Assembly (NCBI GenBank): GCA_037440105.1
Contig: JBBIUS010000001.1
Location: 1-64,000, forward strand
Length of the DNA: 64,000 nt
Source of the DNA: JBBIUS01 sp037440105
Lineage (GTDB): Bacteria; Patescibacteriota; Patescibacteriia; XYB2-FULL-38-15
Reading direction: 5' to 3'
This document shows, in pieces, positions 1 through 8,817 of the stretch. The position numbers and the translations under genes were made by a program. Position 1 is the stretch's first letter. Every line of letters begins with the position of its first letter. The notes beneath the pieces were generated by a model that was not told the DNA's origin, did no database searches, and saw only the letters and a program-made list of their open reading frames with translations.

Positions 1-3000
1 AACTGCCGCGCCTTCTGCGTCAAGGGCTGGCGAGCCAAAAGCAGTACAGCCTTTGTTTGCTGGGTTACAGGATTTTGCCTCATCAACAATTAAGAAAGAG
101 TAGGAATCAGCTGGCACGCGGACTGTGTCTTCTTCAATATCGTTCGGCGTTTGAAGATTATAGGTTTCTTCAAAAGGTGAAACAGAATTTTTTGTGTCAA
201 TCAACTTTTCGCAGCCAATTGCTTCTGGCCGACAAAGATTAGTAAATGATTTTAAATAATGGATTCGATTGGCGCGGTCATAATAAGCCTGGCAGCCAAG
301 CATTGATTGAGGAAGATAGCCGCCAAAAATTGTCATATCGCAGGAAGCGGGCGTAGTCCAAGAATCTTTGATTAAATAAATCCTGTCTGTCACTTCGCGA
401 AGCATGATGTTGTCAAAATAAGCCAAGCCGCCAGTAGCGATGTCTAAAACTTCTCCTTCATAATTCGAGGTATTAGTGTCATCAGAGGCAGGGTCCCAAG
501 TCATTTGAATTGGCCCTAAAGTATACGGCTGCCAAGATAAAGAAAGATTTGTGAAAAGCGGCGAACCTGGGTCAGAAGAAAATTTAACCTCGGCGCTTAC
601 GCCAGGCGCGCCGGCCTTTGCCCAAAATGAAATTAAATAAATTCCATTTTTTCTAACCAAATCGCCAACTGGCTTCTTTGCGGTTGTCGTCGGAACTTTT
701 AATGAATGACCACCGGCTTCTAAGGCCTCAGTTGAAATTTCAACCCCAGTGTTTGTCCAATCAGTGCTGCCTGCTTCAAAATCATCCCAAAAAACAGTCA
801 TAATATTTGCTCCGGTGTTGCCGCGGTAAGCCCGACAGCCGACGGCTGAACAAGAAATTGACTCAGCTGGATATGACATGTAAACGCACTCAGCTCGCCC
901 TGCGTCCCACTTTCCGCCCGAGTCTCGGCAGTCGACCTCAGTTGAAATTGTTTTTCTGTAAGGATGGCAGTCGTCGGTTGAAACAATTGTTTTTGAATAA
1001 AGACGATAGTGGCGTTTGCCTTCTGTATCATAAAATTCTCGGCAGTCAGGATTTCGCGCCATGTCTGCTTTGGTGCAAGTGCCTGTTGTTCTGTCATCAT
1101 CGCAGTTCACCCCATCAGCTGCTAATTTTGTACAAGGTCCAATGCCGCCATCTGGCGATATGTCGGTAATTGATCCACTAAGATTGCTTTTTTTCAAACT
1201 CCAAGTTTTTAATTGGTAGCCGGCAGTATCAGACCCTTCCCAAGTGTAATAGGTTGCTTCATCAGCGCCTGGTACCTGACAGCGGCGGAGATATGAATAA
1301 TTTTCAATTGCTTCGGTTTCTAAATTTGTAAACTGGTCGCAGCCGGCCTCAGTTGCCGGGCAACTTTGAGCAGTTTGTGGAATAAAGTAAACTGGAAATT
1401 TAGCTGGCTCAAAATTGGTTGCTTCTTGGGCAAAAGTCTGGTAGCCAACACATTCAGCCGGACAATAATCATCAGGATAGTTGGCAATCCCTGGCACCCA
1501 TGGGTCGCCGGTGACCGGCGTGTATTTTTCACAGCCAACCTCGCTTTCCATGCAAGCGCCGGAAAAATTTGCGCAGGCGTCAGCATCGTCTGAAGTTTTT
1601 ACTGTTCCGTCTGGATTGTAGTTGTAGCAGTTATAATATTCTGGCGCTTTTTTCAAATAAATGCTTTCGCCAGTGCCTGCCCAGCCTTCGTGATAAGGCG
1701 TTGCCTCAAGCCGTTCTTCAAGTTGAACCGCGTCAATAAGACCCTGGTTTTTGAGATTAATCAAGATGGTTAATTTAGATGCGGTTGTGTTGCTTGGAAA
1801 AGTATATGTTTCAGAAACTCTTGTCCACTCACTCACGTCAGAAATTTGCAATTCAATCACTTCCTGATCATTTGCTTTCACTGATACCGTTTCTGCGCTG
1901 CTACCATTTTTACCATAAACTGAAAGAGTAAAAGTTCTTCCAGCAAGCGGACCGGTTTCAATCTCTTGTGTTATACTGCCTTCAGATTTTATTGCCACGC
2001 TTCCTGTATAAGCATCTGAAACAATGTTTGGCCATTGATCATCTATTTCCCAACTTTCGATTATGTCGCCTGCCCCATCATCAACCGTTCCGGTAAAAGT
2101 TTCAAAACTTGGATTTTTTAGCAAATTTAAACTTGTCTCTTTTGTTGTTTTTAAAAATTCGGTACAGCCTTCGTCAGCCGCGTCGCACTGAGAAACATTT
2201 TTATTAAAATAAATTCTATCGGTTTTTGTTCCTGCTTGGGGTCTGTCCTGCCACTGCCAATCTGTGCCCACTTTTGACTGCCATTTTGAATACCATTTAC
2301 AACCAACTTGCTCTGCGTCACAGTCGTCATAATTAACTGTATTTAAGAGATATGAATTAACCTGCCCGGTCCGCGAAGAAAAAGTTCGGCAAGAGTCATA
2401 CTGGGCATCGCAAGAATCAGCATTAAGCCGCCAGACATTTTTTTCTCTAACGCAGTATCCCCAACCTCCTTCGCAGTTATAATTTTCATCCTCAGCAATA
2501 CAGGAAGGAGTGTCAACGCATGTCTCTTGTCTTATATTGCTTTCGCTCGTTTGTAAAAGTGGCCCGTAAACTTTTGCCCGACATTGATGAAGCGGATACT
2601 TTAAAAGCCAATCAGGATCAATTAAATGACACCACGGATGGTCAGCGTCTGCTGCTCCTTCATTATTGCAATTATGAAAATTATCAACAATTTGTTTTAA
2701 AGTGACTGTCCCAGTGTTCGCCGGAGAATTTGCCGCAATTTCCCAACCAATTGGAATAATTCTTGCCTTTCTTAATTTTACTAAGTTGCTGTAGCAGTAG
2801 CCTTTTTGAAAACAGTAAGGGTCCTGGTTTTTGGATTGGTCGCTCTCAGGAATCAGGGGCCAATCGCCGTGCAAGTATCCTTTTTCTATTGCTTCACGGA
2901 CTGTCAAAGGCGCGCCGGTCTGCGCTTGCCTGATAGCCGCTTCAAACATGCCATCAATCACGCAATTGTTAAGATTTCTAAATTTATCCGGGCAACTCAC

Positions 3001-4065
3001 AAATTCAGACAAAATATCATAAGCCCCACCTTCTTTTATTCTTGGAGTTAAAAGATCTGTAAAAGCAAGTTCAGCTGCTCTTTGACCTCCTCTGCCAGCA
3101 AGTTCTGGCTGGTCAAATCCTTCTTTTGGCAAAAGATCAGCAAATGAATAAATTCCTTTTTTTAATAGATTTTGAAGCGTTTTTGCCGCAAGCGTGTTAA
3201 GAAATGTTGTAAGAGCTATGTTTAAAAGAGACAAAGCTCCTTGAGCCAATCCTTGGCTTGTGAGCCCCACTGGTATATCTTCCGATTCCAAAGGACCTTC
3301 CACTACTGCTGTCTGGTATGTCTGTCGAATTGCCTCAGCTGGAGTTTTAACTTGCCCAGAAATCATGCTTTCCAAAGACATAAAGCCTTTTCCTTCCTCT
3401 CTTTCTTTTGTTTTATACAATGTTTCCTTTTCTATTTTGTCAAACATTCTGCCAGAAATATCCAAAGCCAAGGAAAGATCGCTCTGGCCAGGCTTAAAAG
3501 CAACTTGCATTCTTTTCAAAACTTCTCCTGATTTGAATTCTCCAGCAAACGCATCCCAATTTTTCATAATTTGAGCAAAATCGCACTTTGGCGGAGGCGG
3601 GGTCATTCTTTCTGCTAAACCGATTTGAATCGCTAGTTGAATTTCTGGGTTAGGCGGAGCGCAAAAATCAACACCAAACTTTTTAGAAAAATCGCCGATA
3701 AACTCTCCAGCCGCGGACATCCCAACATCACCAAGATACTTTCCCCAACCCTTTGTTGAGAAAAGAGGCATTTGCCCTTTGCCGCCTGAAGCAATAGCAA
3801 CAGCTGCATCATAAGCCAACTTTTGCGTAAACCATGTTGCAGCATTTGTAAGGGCCATTAACCCGGCATTAACAATAAAAATTTTACCATAATCCCAAAC
3901 ATTTTTAATTGTTGTCTGCGCGCCAGTAATTGGATCAGTCACAACCCACTGCGCCCTAGCCGGCTTTGCATACAAAAAAACCCCACTCGCAACCTGGGTG
4001 AAGAGAAAACAAATCAAAACAAGAGTGGTAATGGTTCGTTTAGGTTTTTGCAAACCATTTAACAT
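1..4065 (-). CDS. giant secreted Cys-rich protein with carbohydrate-binding-like modules (partial)
   Basis: The frame is open for 1,355 codons from an ATG at 4065 to the left edge, so the C-terminus lies outside the window. Residues about 12-38 form a signal peptide/TM ending in PARAQW. Residues 40-330 are helical and include a hydrophobic stretch; this part distantly suggests conjugation-type (TrbJ/VirB5-like) proteins, a weak impression only. From about residue 580 on, at least seven copies of a CxxxxxGCxx(Y/F)-like motif occur, plus shorter variants (near 581, 627, 837, 902, 1070, 1255, 1279, 1333). Between them are two jelly-roll modules resembling CBM_4_9/galactose-binding folds: LLKNPSFE... 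near 640-770, and WDDFEAG... near 1090-1200. Likely a large disulfide-rich extracellular protein, perhaps an adhesin or glycan binder. Function is inferred; no catalytic motif was seen. Confidence 0.8.
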   Translation of the reverse strand, partial: MLNGLQKPKRTITTLVLICFLFTQVASGVFLYAKPARAQWVVTDPITGAQTTIKNVWDYGKIFIVNAGLMALTNAATWFTQKLAYDAAVAIASGGKGQMPLFSTKGWGKYLGDVGMSAAGEFIGDFSKKFGVDFCAPPNPEIQLAIQIGLAERMTPPPPKCDFAQIMKNWDAFAGEFKSGEVLKRMQVAFKPGQSDLSLALDISGRMFDKIEKETLYKTKEREEGKGFMSLESMISGQVKTPAEAIRQTYQTAVVEGPLESEDIPVGLTSQGLAQGALSLLNIALTTFLNTLAAKTLQNLLKKGIYSFADLLPKEGFDQPELAGRGGQRAAELAFTDLLTPRIKEGGAYDILSEFVSCPDKFRNLNNCVIDGMFEAAIRQAQTGAPLTVREAIEKGYLHGDWPLIPESDQSKNQDPYCFQKGYCYSNLVKLRKARIIPIGWEIAANSPANTGTVTLKQIVDNFHNCNNEGAADADHPWCHLIDPDWLLKYPLHQCRAKVYGPLLQTSESNIRQETCVDTPSCIAEDENYNCEGGWGYCVREKNVWRLNADSCDAQYDSCRTFSSRTGQVNSYLLNTVNYDDCDAEQVGCKWYSKWQSKVGTDWQWQDRPQAGTKTDRIYFNKNVSQCDAADEGCTEFLKTTKETSLNLLKNPSFETFTGTVDDGAGDIIESWEIDDQWPNIVSDAYTGSVAIKSEGSITQEIETGPLAGRTFTLSVYGKNGSSAETVSVKANDQEVIELQISDVSEWTRVSETYTFPSNTTASKLTILINLKNQGLIDAVQLEERLEATPYHEGWAGTGESIYLKKAPEYYNCYNYNPDGTVKTSDDADACANFSGACMESEVGCEKYTPVTGDPWVPGIANYPDDYCPAECVGYQTFAQEATNFEPAKFPVYFIPQTAQSCPATEAGCDQFTNLETEAIENYSYLRRCQVPGADEATYYTWEGSDTAGYQLKTWSLKKSNLSGSITDISPDGGIGPCTKLAADGVNCDDDRTTGTCTKADMARNPDCREFYDTEGKRHYRLYSKTIVSTDDCHPYRKTISTEVDCRDSGGKWDAGRAECVYMSYPAESISCSAVGCRAYRGNTGANIMTVFWDDFEAGSTDWTNTGVEISTEALEAGGHSLKVPTTTAKKPVGDLVRKNGIYLISFWAKAGAPGVSAEVKFSSDPGSPLFTNLSLSWQPYTLGPIQMTWDPASDDTNTSNYEGEVLDIATGGLAYFDNIMLREVTDRIYLIKDSWTTPASCDMTIFGGYLPQSMLGCQAYYDRANRIHYLKSFTNLCRPEAIGCEKLIDTKNSVSPFEETYNLQTPNDIEEDTVRVPADSYSFLIVDEAKSCNPANKGCTAFGSPALDAEGAAV

Positions 4066-4133
4066 AAATCTCAAATTACAAATTACAAATCACAAATAAA
4101 TTCAAAATTCAAATAATTAAATACTAAACTTTT

Positions 4134-4494
4134 TCATTTTGATTTTCCTAAAATAGAATGAAAAATTTTAACTAATTCTGTTGCTTCTTTGAATTAAAGC
4201 CTCTTTCTCTACTTTATCTTCTGGACGAGATTCATTCAAAATTAACCAATAGCGACTTTCTTTGGCCTCTTTTCTACAAATTTTAATTCTCATTGCAAAA
4301 TCCTTTTTACTTAAAGATTCATTGGCTTCTATATAATTAGCCCCCACTGAACCAGCAGCTTTAATTAACTGTTTACCGTTTTCTAAATTGGATATAGTCT
4401 TGGGCAATTTGTTGACATAACTATTAACTCGTTTTGCAAAATTTAAAGTTCTTTCCTCTAAATCATACTGTTTTGAATTTTGAATTTTAATCAT
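4134..4494 (-). pseudogene. four-helix-bundle (S23/IVP-type) protein, frameshifted near the 3' end
   Basis: From ATG 4494 the product matches the small four-helix-bundle family (TIGR02436-like), with a recognisable RTLNFAKRV start and the motif AAGSVGANYIEANES followed by KKDFAMRIKICRKEAKESRYWL. The open frame stops at 4168 with the atypical tail QRSNRIS. Dropping one base (forward G at 4191) restores the family C-terminus KEATELVKIFHSILGKSK and a stop at 4134. One extra nucleotide therefore breaks the gene; a sequencing or assembly error is the alternative. The family's role is unclear. Homologues occur as insertions in 23S rRNA genes and as free genes in many CPR genomes. Confidence 0.8.
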
Positions 4495-4512
4495 TTGTTT
4501 AAAATTTGTTGT

Positions 4513-4630
4513 TTGGAATTTGGAATTTATTTGCTATTTGGTGCTTGGAATTTGGAATTTATTTGCTATTTGGTGCTTGGAATTTGGAATTTATTTGCTA
4601 TTTGGTGCTTGGAATTTGGAATTTATTTGA
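4513..4630. repeat. 32-bp tandem repeat, about 3.6 copies
   Basis: Copies begin at 4513, 4545, 4577 and 4609 with an exact 32-base period. Each contains doubled GGAATTT units followed by ATTTGCTATTTGGTGC. The array fills the gap between the TSP3 gene and the four-helix-bundle gene and touches the TSP3 stop codon. Confidence 0.95.
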
Positions 4631-5387
4631 TGCTTTCTTCAAAAATCTTCCTCAATGTCTCATCATCTAAACTCTTAAGCAATTCTTCTTCAACCCCGGC
4701 TTGGCGCAAAAGTTCTCGTATTTCCTCTGCGCTCAACTTGCTAAAATCTATACTGCCTGAATTGGCGCCTGCGTTGGTGTTAATGTTCAATTCAGAAGGC
4801 AAAGGTGTTTCTTTTAAAACTTCTTGGTAAACTTCCATTAAAGTTTTGTCATCAACTTTACTTAAGGCTTCATCGCTTACACCCTGTTGGCGAAGCATCT
4901 CTCTAATCTCGTCCGGCGTTGCTTGGCCCTGCAAAATTCCTAAATTAAAGTTAGAAAGACCAGAAGGCAAAGACAACGAACTGCTGCCTTCGCTTTCTTT
5001 GGGCTGTTCTTCAGTAAGTATACATTCTTTACCAACTGGACAATTTGGGTCATTGCCAGAGTCAATTTCCTGCTTATCCGGAAAGCCGTCTGAATCAGAA
5101 TCTTCTAAATAAGGACTTGTTTTATAAGTGTATAATTCATCAAAATCTGTGATTCCGTCATTATCAGTGTCTTTTGATTGAAGAGCGAGAAGATTTTCCA
5201 ATTCTTGTTCCTCAGTTGTTTTAAAAGTTTTTGCCCCAGTCCCGCGTCCAGCAAAAGGCGCCTTGACATTGTAAAAAAACTGCAAAAGACCAAAAACCAA
5301 AGCAAAAATTCCCAAAAATGCTAAAATACCCAAGCCGACTTTTTGTTGAGATGTTAATTCTAAATTTTCTTTCTCAAGCTCAGGCAT
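4623..5387 (-). CDS. membrane-anchored TSP3/EF-hand-type Asp-rich protein with duplicated helical motif
   Basis: About 254 residues from ATG 5387. A TTG 24 nt upstream is in frame, but it lies only a few bases after the inferred transcription start, so the ATG is preferred. Order: short cytoplasmic N-terminus, one TM segment (GLGILAFLGIFALVFGLLQF), then two thrombospondin type-3/calcium-loop motifs (DTDNDGITDFDE and DSDSDGFPDKQE). The C-terminal half holds two related helical units of about 35 residues: PDEIREMLRQQGVSDEALSK and AEEIRELLRQAGVEEELLKS. The loops fit Ca2+ binding outside the membrane. It belongs with the other TSP3 proteins in this window (18.5-21.3 kb). Role unknown; probably cell-surface. 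Confidence 0.75.
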   Translation of the reverse strand: MPELEKENLELTSQQKVGLGILAFLGIFALVFGLLQFFYNVKAPFAGRGTGAKTFKTTEEQELENLLALQSKDTDNDGITDFDELYTYKTSPYLEDSDSDGFPDKQEIDSGNDPNCPVGKECILTEEQPKESEGSSSLSLPSGLSNFNLGILQGQATPDEIREMLRQQGVSDEALSKVDDKTLMEVYQEVLKETPLPSELNINTNAGANSGSIDFSKLSAEEIRELLRQAGVEEELLKSLDDETLRKIFEESIK

Positions 5388-5424
5388 ATCATTCAAATGA
5401 GATTTGAACAAGGGAGATTATTTT

Positions 5425-5453
5425 ATTATAGCAAATTTATTGTAACATTACAA
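5425..5453 (-). promoter_or_regulatory. sigma70-type promoter of the TSP3 gene
   Basis: Reading the minus strand, -35 TTGTAA (5453-5448) and a perfect -10 TATAAT (5430-5425) are separated by 17 nt. Initiation near 5418 would give a leader of about 30 nt to ATG 5387. Confidence 0.6.
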
Positions 5454-5498
5454 GGTGCTGTCATTCCGGGTGGCCTAATACCTCGCTGCATTTCGTTG

Positions 5499-6434
5499 TT
5501 ATGCATTTTTGCGTAAATAACCTGCCAAATTAACCCAATCCTCCATGCTCAAACCCTGTGCTCTGACTCTCGGGTCAAAGCCTAATTTAATTAAAATCTC
5601 TCTCACTTCTTTGTCAGGCAAATGCAGACCGGCGGATAAATTGTTATGCAATTGTTTGCGCCGGGCTGAAAAACCGATTTTGACTATTCGAAAAAAAAAT
5701 TCAAGTAGAGAATCCATCGCCCCAGACGTTAGCTTGCGATCTTTGTTGCCCGACTGCTTTATTGAACGATTGCGCAGCCTAAAGGCTGCGGCTACTGACC
5801 CCATGTTCGCATCGGTTATGCACTGAATCTGTGAAATTTTTAAAATTGCTGAATCAACTTCTGGCTCTGGCCAAAATGCTCGGCGTGGCACCACCTGCAC
5901 AATTTCTGGCTTACTAAAAAACTGAACTGAAACAGAAAGTAAACTCATTTCGCCTGGTTTAGCGCAAATCCTTTCCGCAACTTCTTTTTGAACCATCACG
6001 ACCATTTCGCTCGGCCTAGGTTCATTTTCCAAAAATTTGCGAAACACTGCCGAGGTTATTTGATATGGCAAATTGGCCACAATTTTATATCCATAATTTT
6101 GTAATTTGTAATTTGTAATTTGTAATTTTAAAATGTCGCTCTCAATAATCTCCACATTTTCGCAGCCCTTTAAAATCTCACGGAGCGCACCCGCCAGCCG
6201 TTTGTCTACTTCAACTGCCACCACTTTTTTCACTCTTTTTGCCAACTCCAAAGTTAAAACACCAAAACCTGGCCCAATTTCTAAAATAACATCATCTTTT
6301 TTCAAATCAGCCGATTCAATAATTTTGTTTAAAACATCACGGTCAACAAGAAAATTCTGCCCTCGCTCTTTACTCGGGTAAATATGGTTTTGAGAACAGA
6401 GCCGCTGGATTGTTTCTTTAGAGGCCAAATCCAT
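5499..6434 (-). CDS. rsmA: 16S rRNA (A1518/A1519) dimethyltransferase RsmA/KsgA with repeat-derived insert
   Basis: Dimethylates two adjacent adenines in the 3' hairpin of 16S rRNA, using SAM. Visible motifs: N-terminal GQNFLVD, SAM loop EIGPGFG (residues 52-58), acidic motif AVEVDKRL and catalytic NLPY (121-124). The usual C-terminal FSxRRKxLxNNL appears as FSARRKQLHNNL. At 311 residues it is longer than usual (about 260-280) because of an extra segment of about 38 residues near 202-240, between DSAILKIS and LLEFFFRIVK. The DNA of that segment contains a REP-like palindrome. A second stretch (residues about 103-115) is encoded by iterated TAATTTG units and reads QITNYKLQNYG. Both sit in loops away from the catalytic core, so the enzyme is probably active. 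Confidence 0.93.
   Translation of the reverse strand: MDLASKETIQRLCSQNHIYPSKERGQNFLVDRDVLNKIIESADLKKDDVILEIGPGFGVLTLELAKRVKKVVAVEVDKRLAGALREILKGCENVEIIESDILKLQITNYKLQNYGYKIVANLPYQITSAVFRKFLENEPRPSEMVVMVQKEVAERICAKPGEMSLLSVSVQFFSKPEIVQVVPRRAFWPEPEVDSAILKISQIQCITDANMGSVAAAFRLRNRSIKQSGNKDRKLTSGAMDSLLEFFFRIVKIGFSARRKQLHNNLSAGLHLPDKEVREILIKLGFDPRVRAQGLSMEDWVNLAGYLRKNA
5773..5795. repeat. REP-like palindrome inside rsmA
   Basis: A hairpin with core CAGCCTAAAGGCTG is followed by CGGCTAC. The same 23 bases occur in reverse orientation at 12397-12419 inside nrdG. Here they are translated as part of the extra loop of RsmA. Confidence 0.85.
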
Positions 6435-6520
6435 TGTTCAATGAATCAGGAATCATGAATTAAGAATTACAAAATAATATATTTTAAACCATAATTCCTA
6501 ATTCTTGATTCTTAATTCCA

Positions 6521-7672
6521 TTATAAAAGCGCATACAAAAGAGTCATGAGCGAGGCCAGAACAAAAACCGCAATCCAACTTGAAGGGAAAAAGAAAAGTA
6601 AAATCAAAGCCAAAACGCTGACTAATAATTTACCCAAAACTAAAGCCATCTGAAAGAAAATAATATTTTTCATAACACTGGTTTTTTTCGCCTGCTCATA
6701 GGTGATAGCCATAAGCGGAACGCCAAGCGTTCTTCTTGAAATTCGATAAAAAGAATCAGCCACAAAAACTCCAATGCCTGAAGTCACAAGAATTCTCATA
6801 AGCCATGTAAAAAAAGTAAAAATCATTCCAATTTTTAAAACTTCGCGCCTCGATTCAACATCTGTAACGCGCCCGATGTATAAAGTTAAAATGGTTGCCA
6901 AAAAAATTGAGGCAGAAATTAAAAAACCTATTGAGACATATTCTTTGACCATTAAAAAAATAAAAATCGGCCAAAGAAGCCAAGCGACATGTTCTTCGCC
7001 AAACCCCATGTAAGCAAAAAGTCGTTTTCGATTCTCTGGCTTTATCAATCTTTTCATTGCATCTTTATAAGAAAAAGGGACAGGGACAAATTCCTCAGGG
7101 GTAATCAAAAGCGGGATGTTAGAAATTAAAATCAAAAAAGCGACAATAACAAACAAAGTTTTAAAACCGGCAACAGTAATAACAGCGCCGCCAAATGCCG
7201 GGCCTAAAACACTGACAAGAGAACTTAAAACCACTAAATTTGAAATTTCTCTTCCTCTTGCTCCATCTTCGCCAAAGCGGGCGAAATCAGCATGATAGCC
7301 CGGCCAATAAAGCGTTTTTTGGATTGCCAAAAACAAAATTGCGCCGGCAACAAAAAATGGATGATATGGGATAGCAAATAATGAAAGATAGTAAAGGATT
7401 AAAAAAGGCGAACTGTAAAGAATACTTTGTTCGTAGCCAAAAGACCGAGCAACTTTTCCGCCAAGCGGCGCCAAGAAAAAATAAAGAGCGTAAACAGCAA
7501 TAAAAAAAAGGATTATCTTTGGCAGAGAAAATCCTAAGGTATAAAGATAAATCGGCTCAAATATCCCAACTGCTGAAGTAGCAAAATCTAAAATAGCCGT
7601 TGACCAAAAAAGTTCTTTAACTTGACGTGTAAGACCATTGGCAAGATATTTTTGATAGAAAAATTTGAACAT
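6521..7672 (-). CDS. MFS-type transporter
   Basis: A 383-residue integral membrane protein with about 11-12 hydrophobic segments and no signal peptide. The loop between the second and third segments reads PLGGKVARSFGYEQS, resembling the MFS G-x-x-x-D/R-x-G signature in degenerate form. The size is typical of compact MFS carriers. No substrate-specific motif was recognised. It lies between the epimerase and rsmA, separated from each by iterated-repeat spacers, so operon context gives no clue. MFS membership is likely from topology and the loop; substrate is unknown. Confidence 0.75.
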   Translation of the reverse strand: MFKFFYQKYLANGLTRQVKELFWSTAILDFATSAVGIFEPIYLYTLGFSLPKIILFFIAVYALYFFLAPLGGKVARSFGYEQSILYSSPFLILYYLSLFAIPYHPFFVAGAILFLAIQKTLYWPGYHADFARFGEDGARGREISNLVVLSSLVSVLGPAFGGAVITVAGFKTLFVIVAFLILISNIPLLITPEEFVPVPFSYKDAMKRLIKPENRKRLFAYMGFGEEHVAWLLWPIFIFLMVKEYVSIGFLISASIFLATILTLYIGRVTDVESRREVLKIGMIFTFFTWLMRILVTSGIGVFVADSFYRISRRTLGVPLMAITYEQAKKTSVMKNIIFFQMALVLGKLLVSVLALILLFFFPSSWIAVFVLASLMTLLYALL

Positions 7673-7687
7673 GAGATATTATAATGA

Positions 7688-7798
7688 CTAAATTGGAGTG
7701 TAAAGATTTTATCTTTACCGAGATTGAGTAAACCTAAAGGTTTACACTCCATCACTCCATCTTTTCACGGGTTACTGGTTACTCGTTACTGGTTACTT
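7688..7798. repeat. iterated-unit hairpin spacer overlapping the epimerase 3' end
   Basis: A perfect arm pair GGAGTGTAAA (7695-7704) and TTTACACTCC (7741-7750) is followed by GTTACTN heptamers from about 7764. The last heptamers encode the epimerase C-terminus (VTSNE and stop). Confidence 0.75.
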
Positions 7799-8711
7799 TC
7801 TTGAACCATCCTACCGTTCTCTCCAATCCTTCCTCCAATTTCACTCTTGGCTTCCACCCGAGTTCGCGGCGAATTTTTGCAAAGGAAAGACAACTCCTTC
7901 TCTGTTCGCCAGCCGGCTTCGGCCCATAAACTTCTTGAACTTTCGCGCCAGTAATTTTTGTTAATTTTTTAAAAATTTGATTTACATTTGTTTCAACTCC
8001 AGTGCCAATATTATAAATGCCGCACTTTTTATTTTTGATGGCCAAAATGTTTGCTTCTACAACATCACCAACAAAAACATAATCTCTTGTCTGACGCCCG
8101 TCGCCATTGATGATCGGCTGGCCTCCAAAAATCATTTTTTCTGTAAAAATTGCCACGACGCCTGCCTCGCCTTTGGCATCTTGCCTTGGCCCATAAACAT
8201 TTGCATAACGCAAAACCGTGTAAGGAAGATTAAATACTTTAAAATAGTAATACAAATAATGCTCAACTGAAAGTTTTGCTACTCCGTAAGGAGAAATAGG
8301 CCAAGCAGGATAAGTTTCTGGAGTTGGAATAACTTTTGCTTCACCATAAAGCGCCCCACCAGTTGAAGCAAAAACTATTTTTTTAACTTTATATTTAACG
8401 CAGTTTTGCAAAACATTTAAAGAGCCAATAATATTGTTTTCTGCGTCAAAAATCGGGTCGCGGACTGAGGCGCGCAGATTAATATGAGCCGCTTGGTGAC
8501 AAACAAACTCTGGTTTTTCTTTTTTAAAAATATTTTCTAATTTTTTTTCACGAATATCAATTTTATAAAATTTTGCTTTTGGATTGAGATTTTCTTTTTT
8601 GCCACTTGAAAGATTATCAACTACTAAAACGCGGTGACCGCGACGGATGAGCCCGTCCACGATATGCGAACCAATGAAACCGGCGCCTCCTGTAACCATG
8701 ACTTTTAACAT
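7779..8711 (-). CDS. NAD-dependent sugar-nucleotide epimerase/dehydratase (GalE-like)
   Basis: A 310-residue extended short-chain dehydrogenase. Rossmann motif GGAGFIGSH (residues 8-16), VVDNLSSG cofactor-specificity loop, and catalytic Y142/K146 in PYGVAKLS. Substrate-end motifs include RYANVYGPRQ and RDYVFVGDVVEA. This pattern fits UDP-glucose/UDP-GlcNAc 4-epimerase relatives acting in surface-polysaccharide precursor synthesis; exact substrate not determinable. The last few codons run into iterated GTAACNN repeats, so the extreme C-terminus is repeat-derived. Confidence 0.9.
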   Translation of the reverse strand: MLKVMVTGGAGFIGSHIVDGLIRRGHRVLVVDNLSSGKKENLNPKAKFYKIDIREKKLENIFKKEKPEFVCHQAAHINLRASVRDPIFDAENNIIGSLNVLQNCVKYKVKKIVFASTGGALYGEAKVIPTPETYPAWPISPYGVAKLSVEHYLYYYFKVFNLPYTVLRYANVYGPRQDAKGEAGVVAIFTEKMIFGGQPIINGDGRQTRDYVFVGDVVEANILAIKNKKCGIYNIGTGVETNVNQIFKKLTKITGAKVQEVYGPKPAGEQRRSCLSFAKIRRELGWKPRVKLEEGLERTVGWFKKVTSNE

Positions 8712-8817
8712 AAACTAAAAATTAAAAATTAAAAATCAAAAACATAAACTAAAAAATCATTAAACTTCTTTTACAATTCATTTTTGACATCAAATTTAAA
8801 AGTTTAAAAGTTTATGT

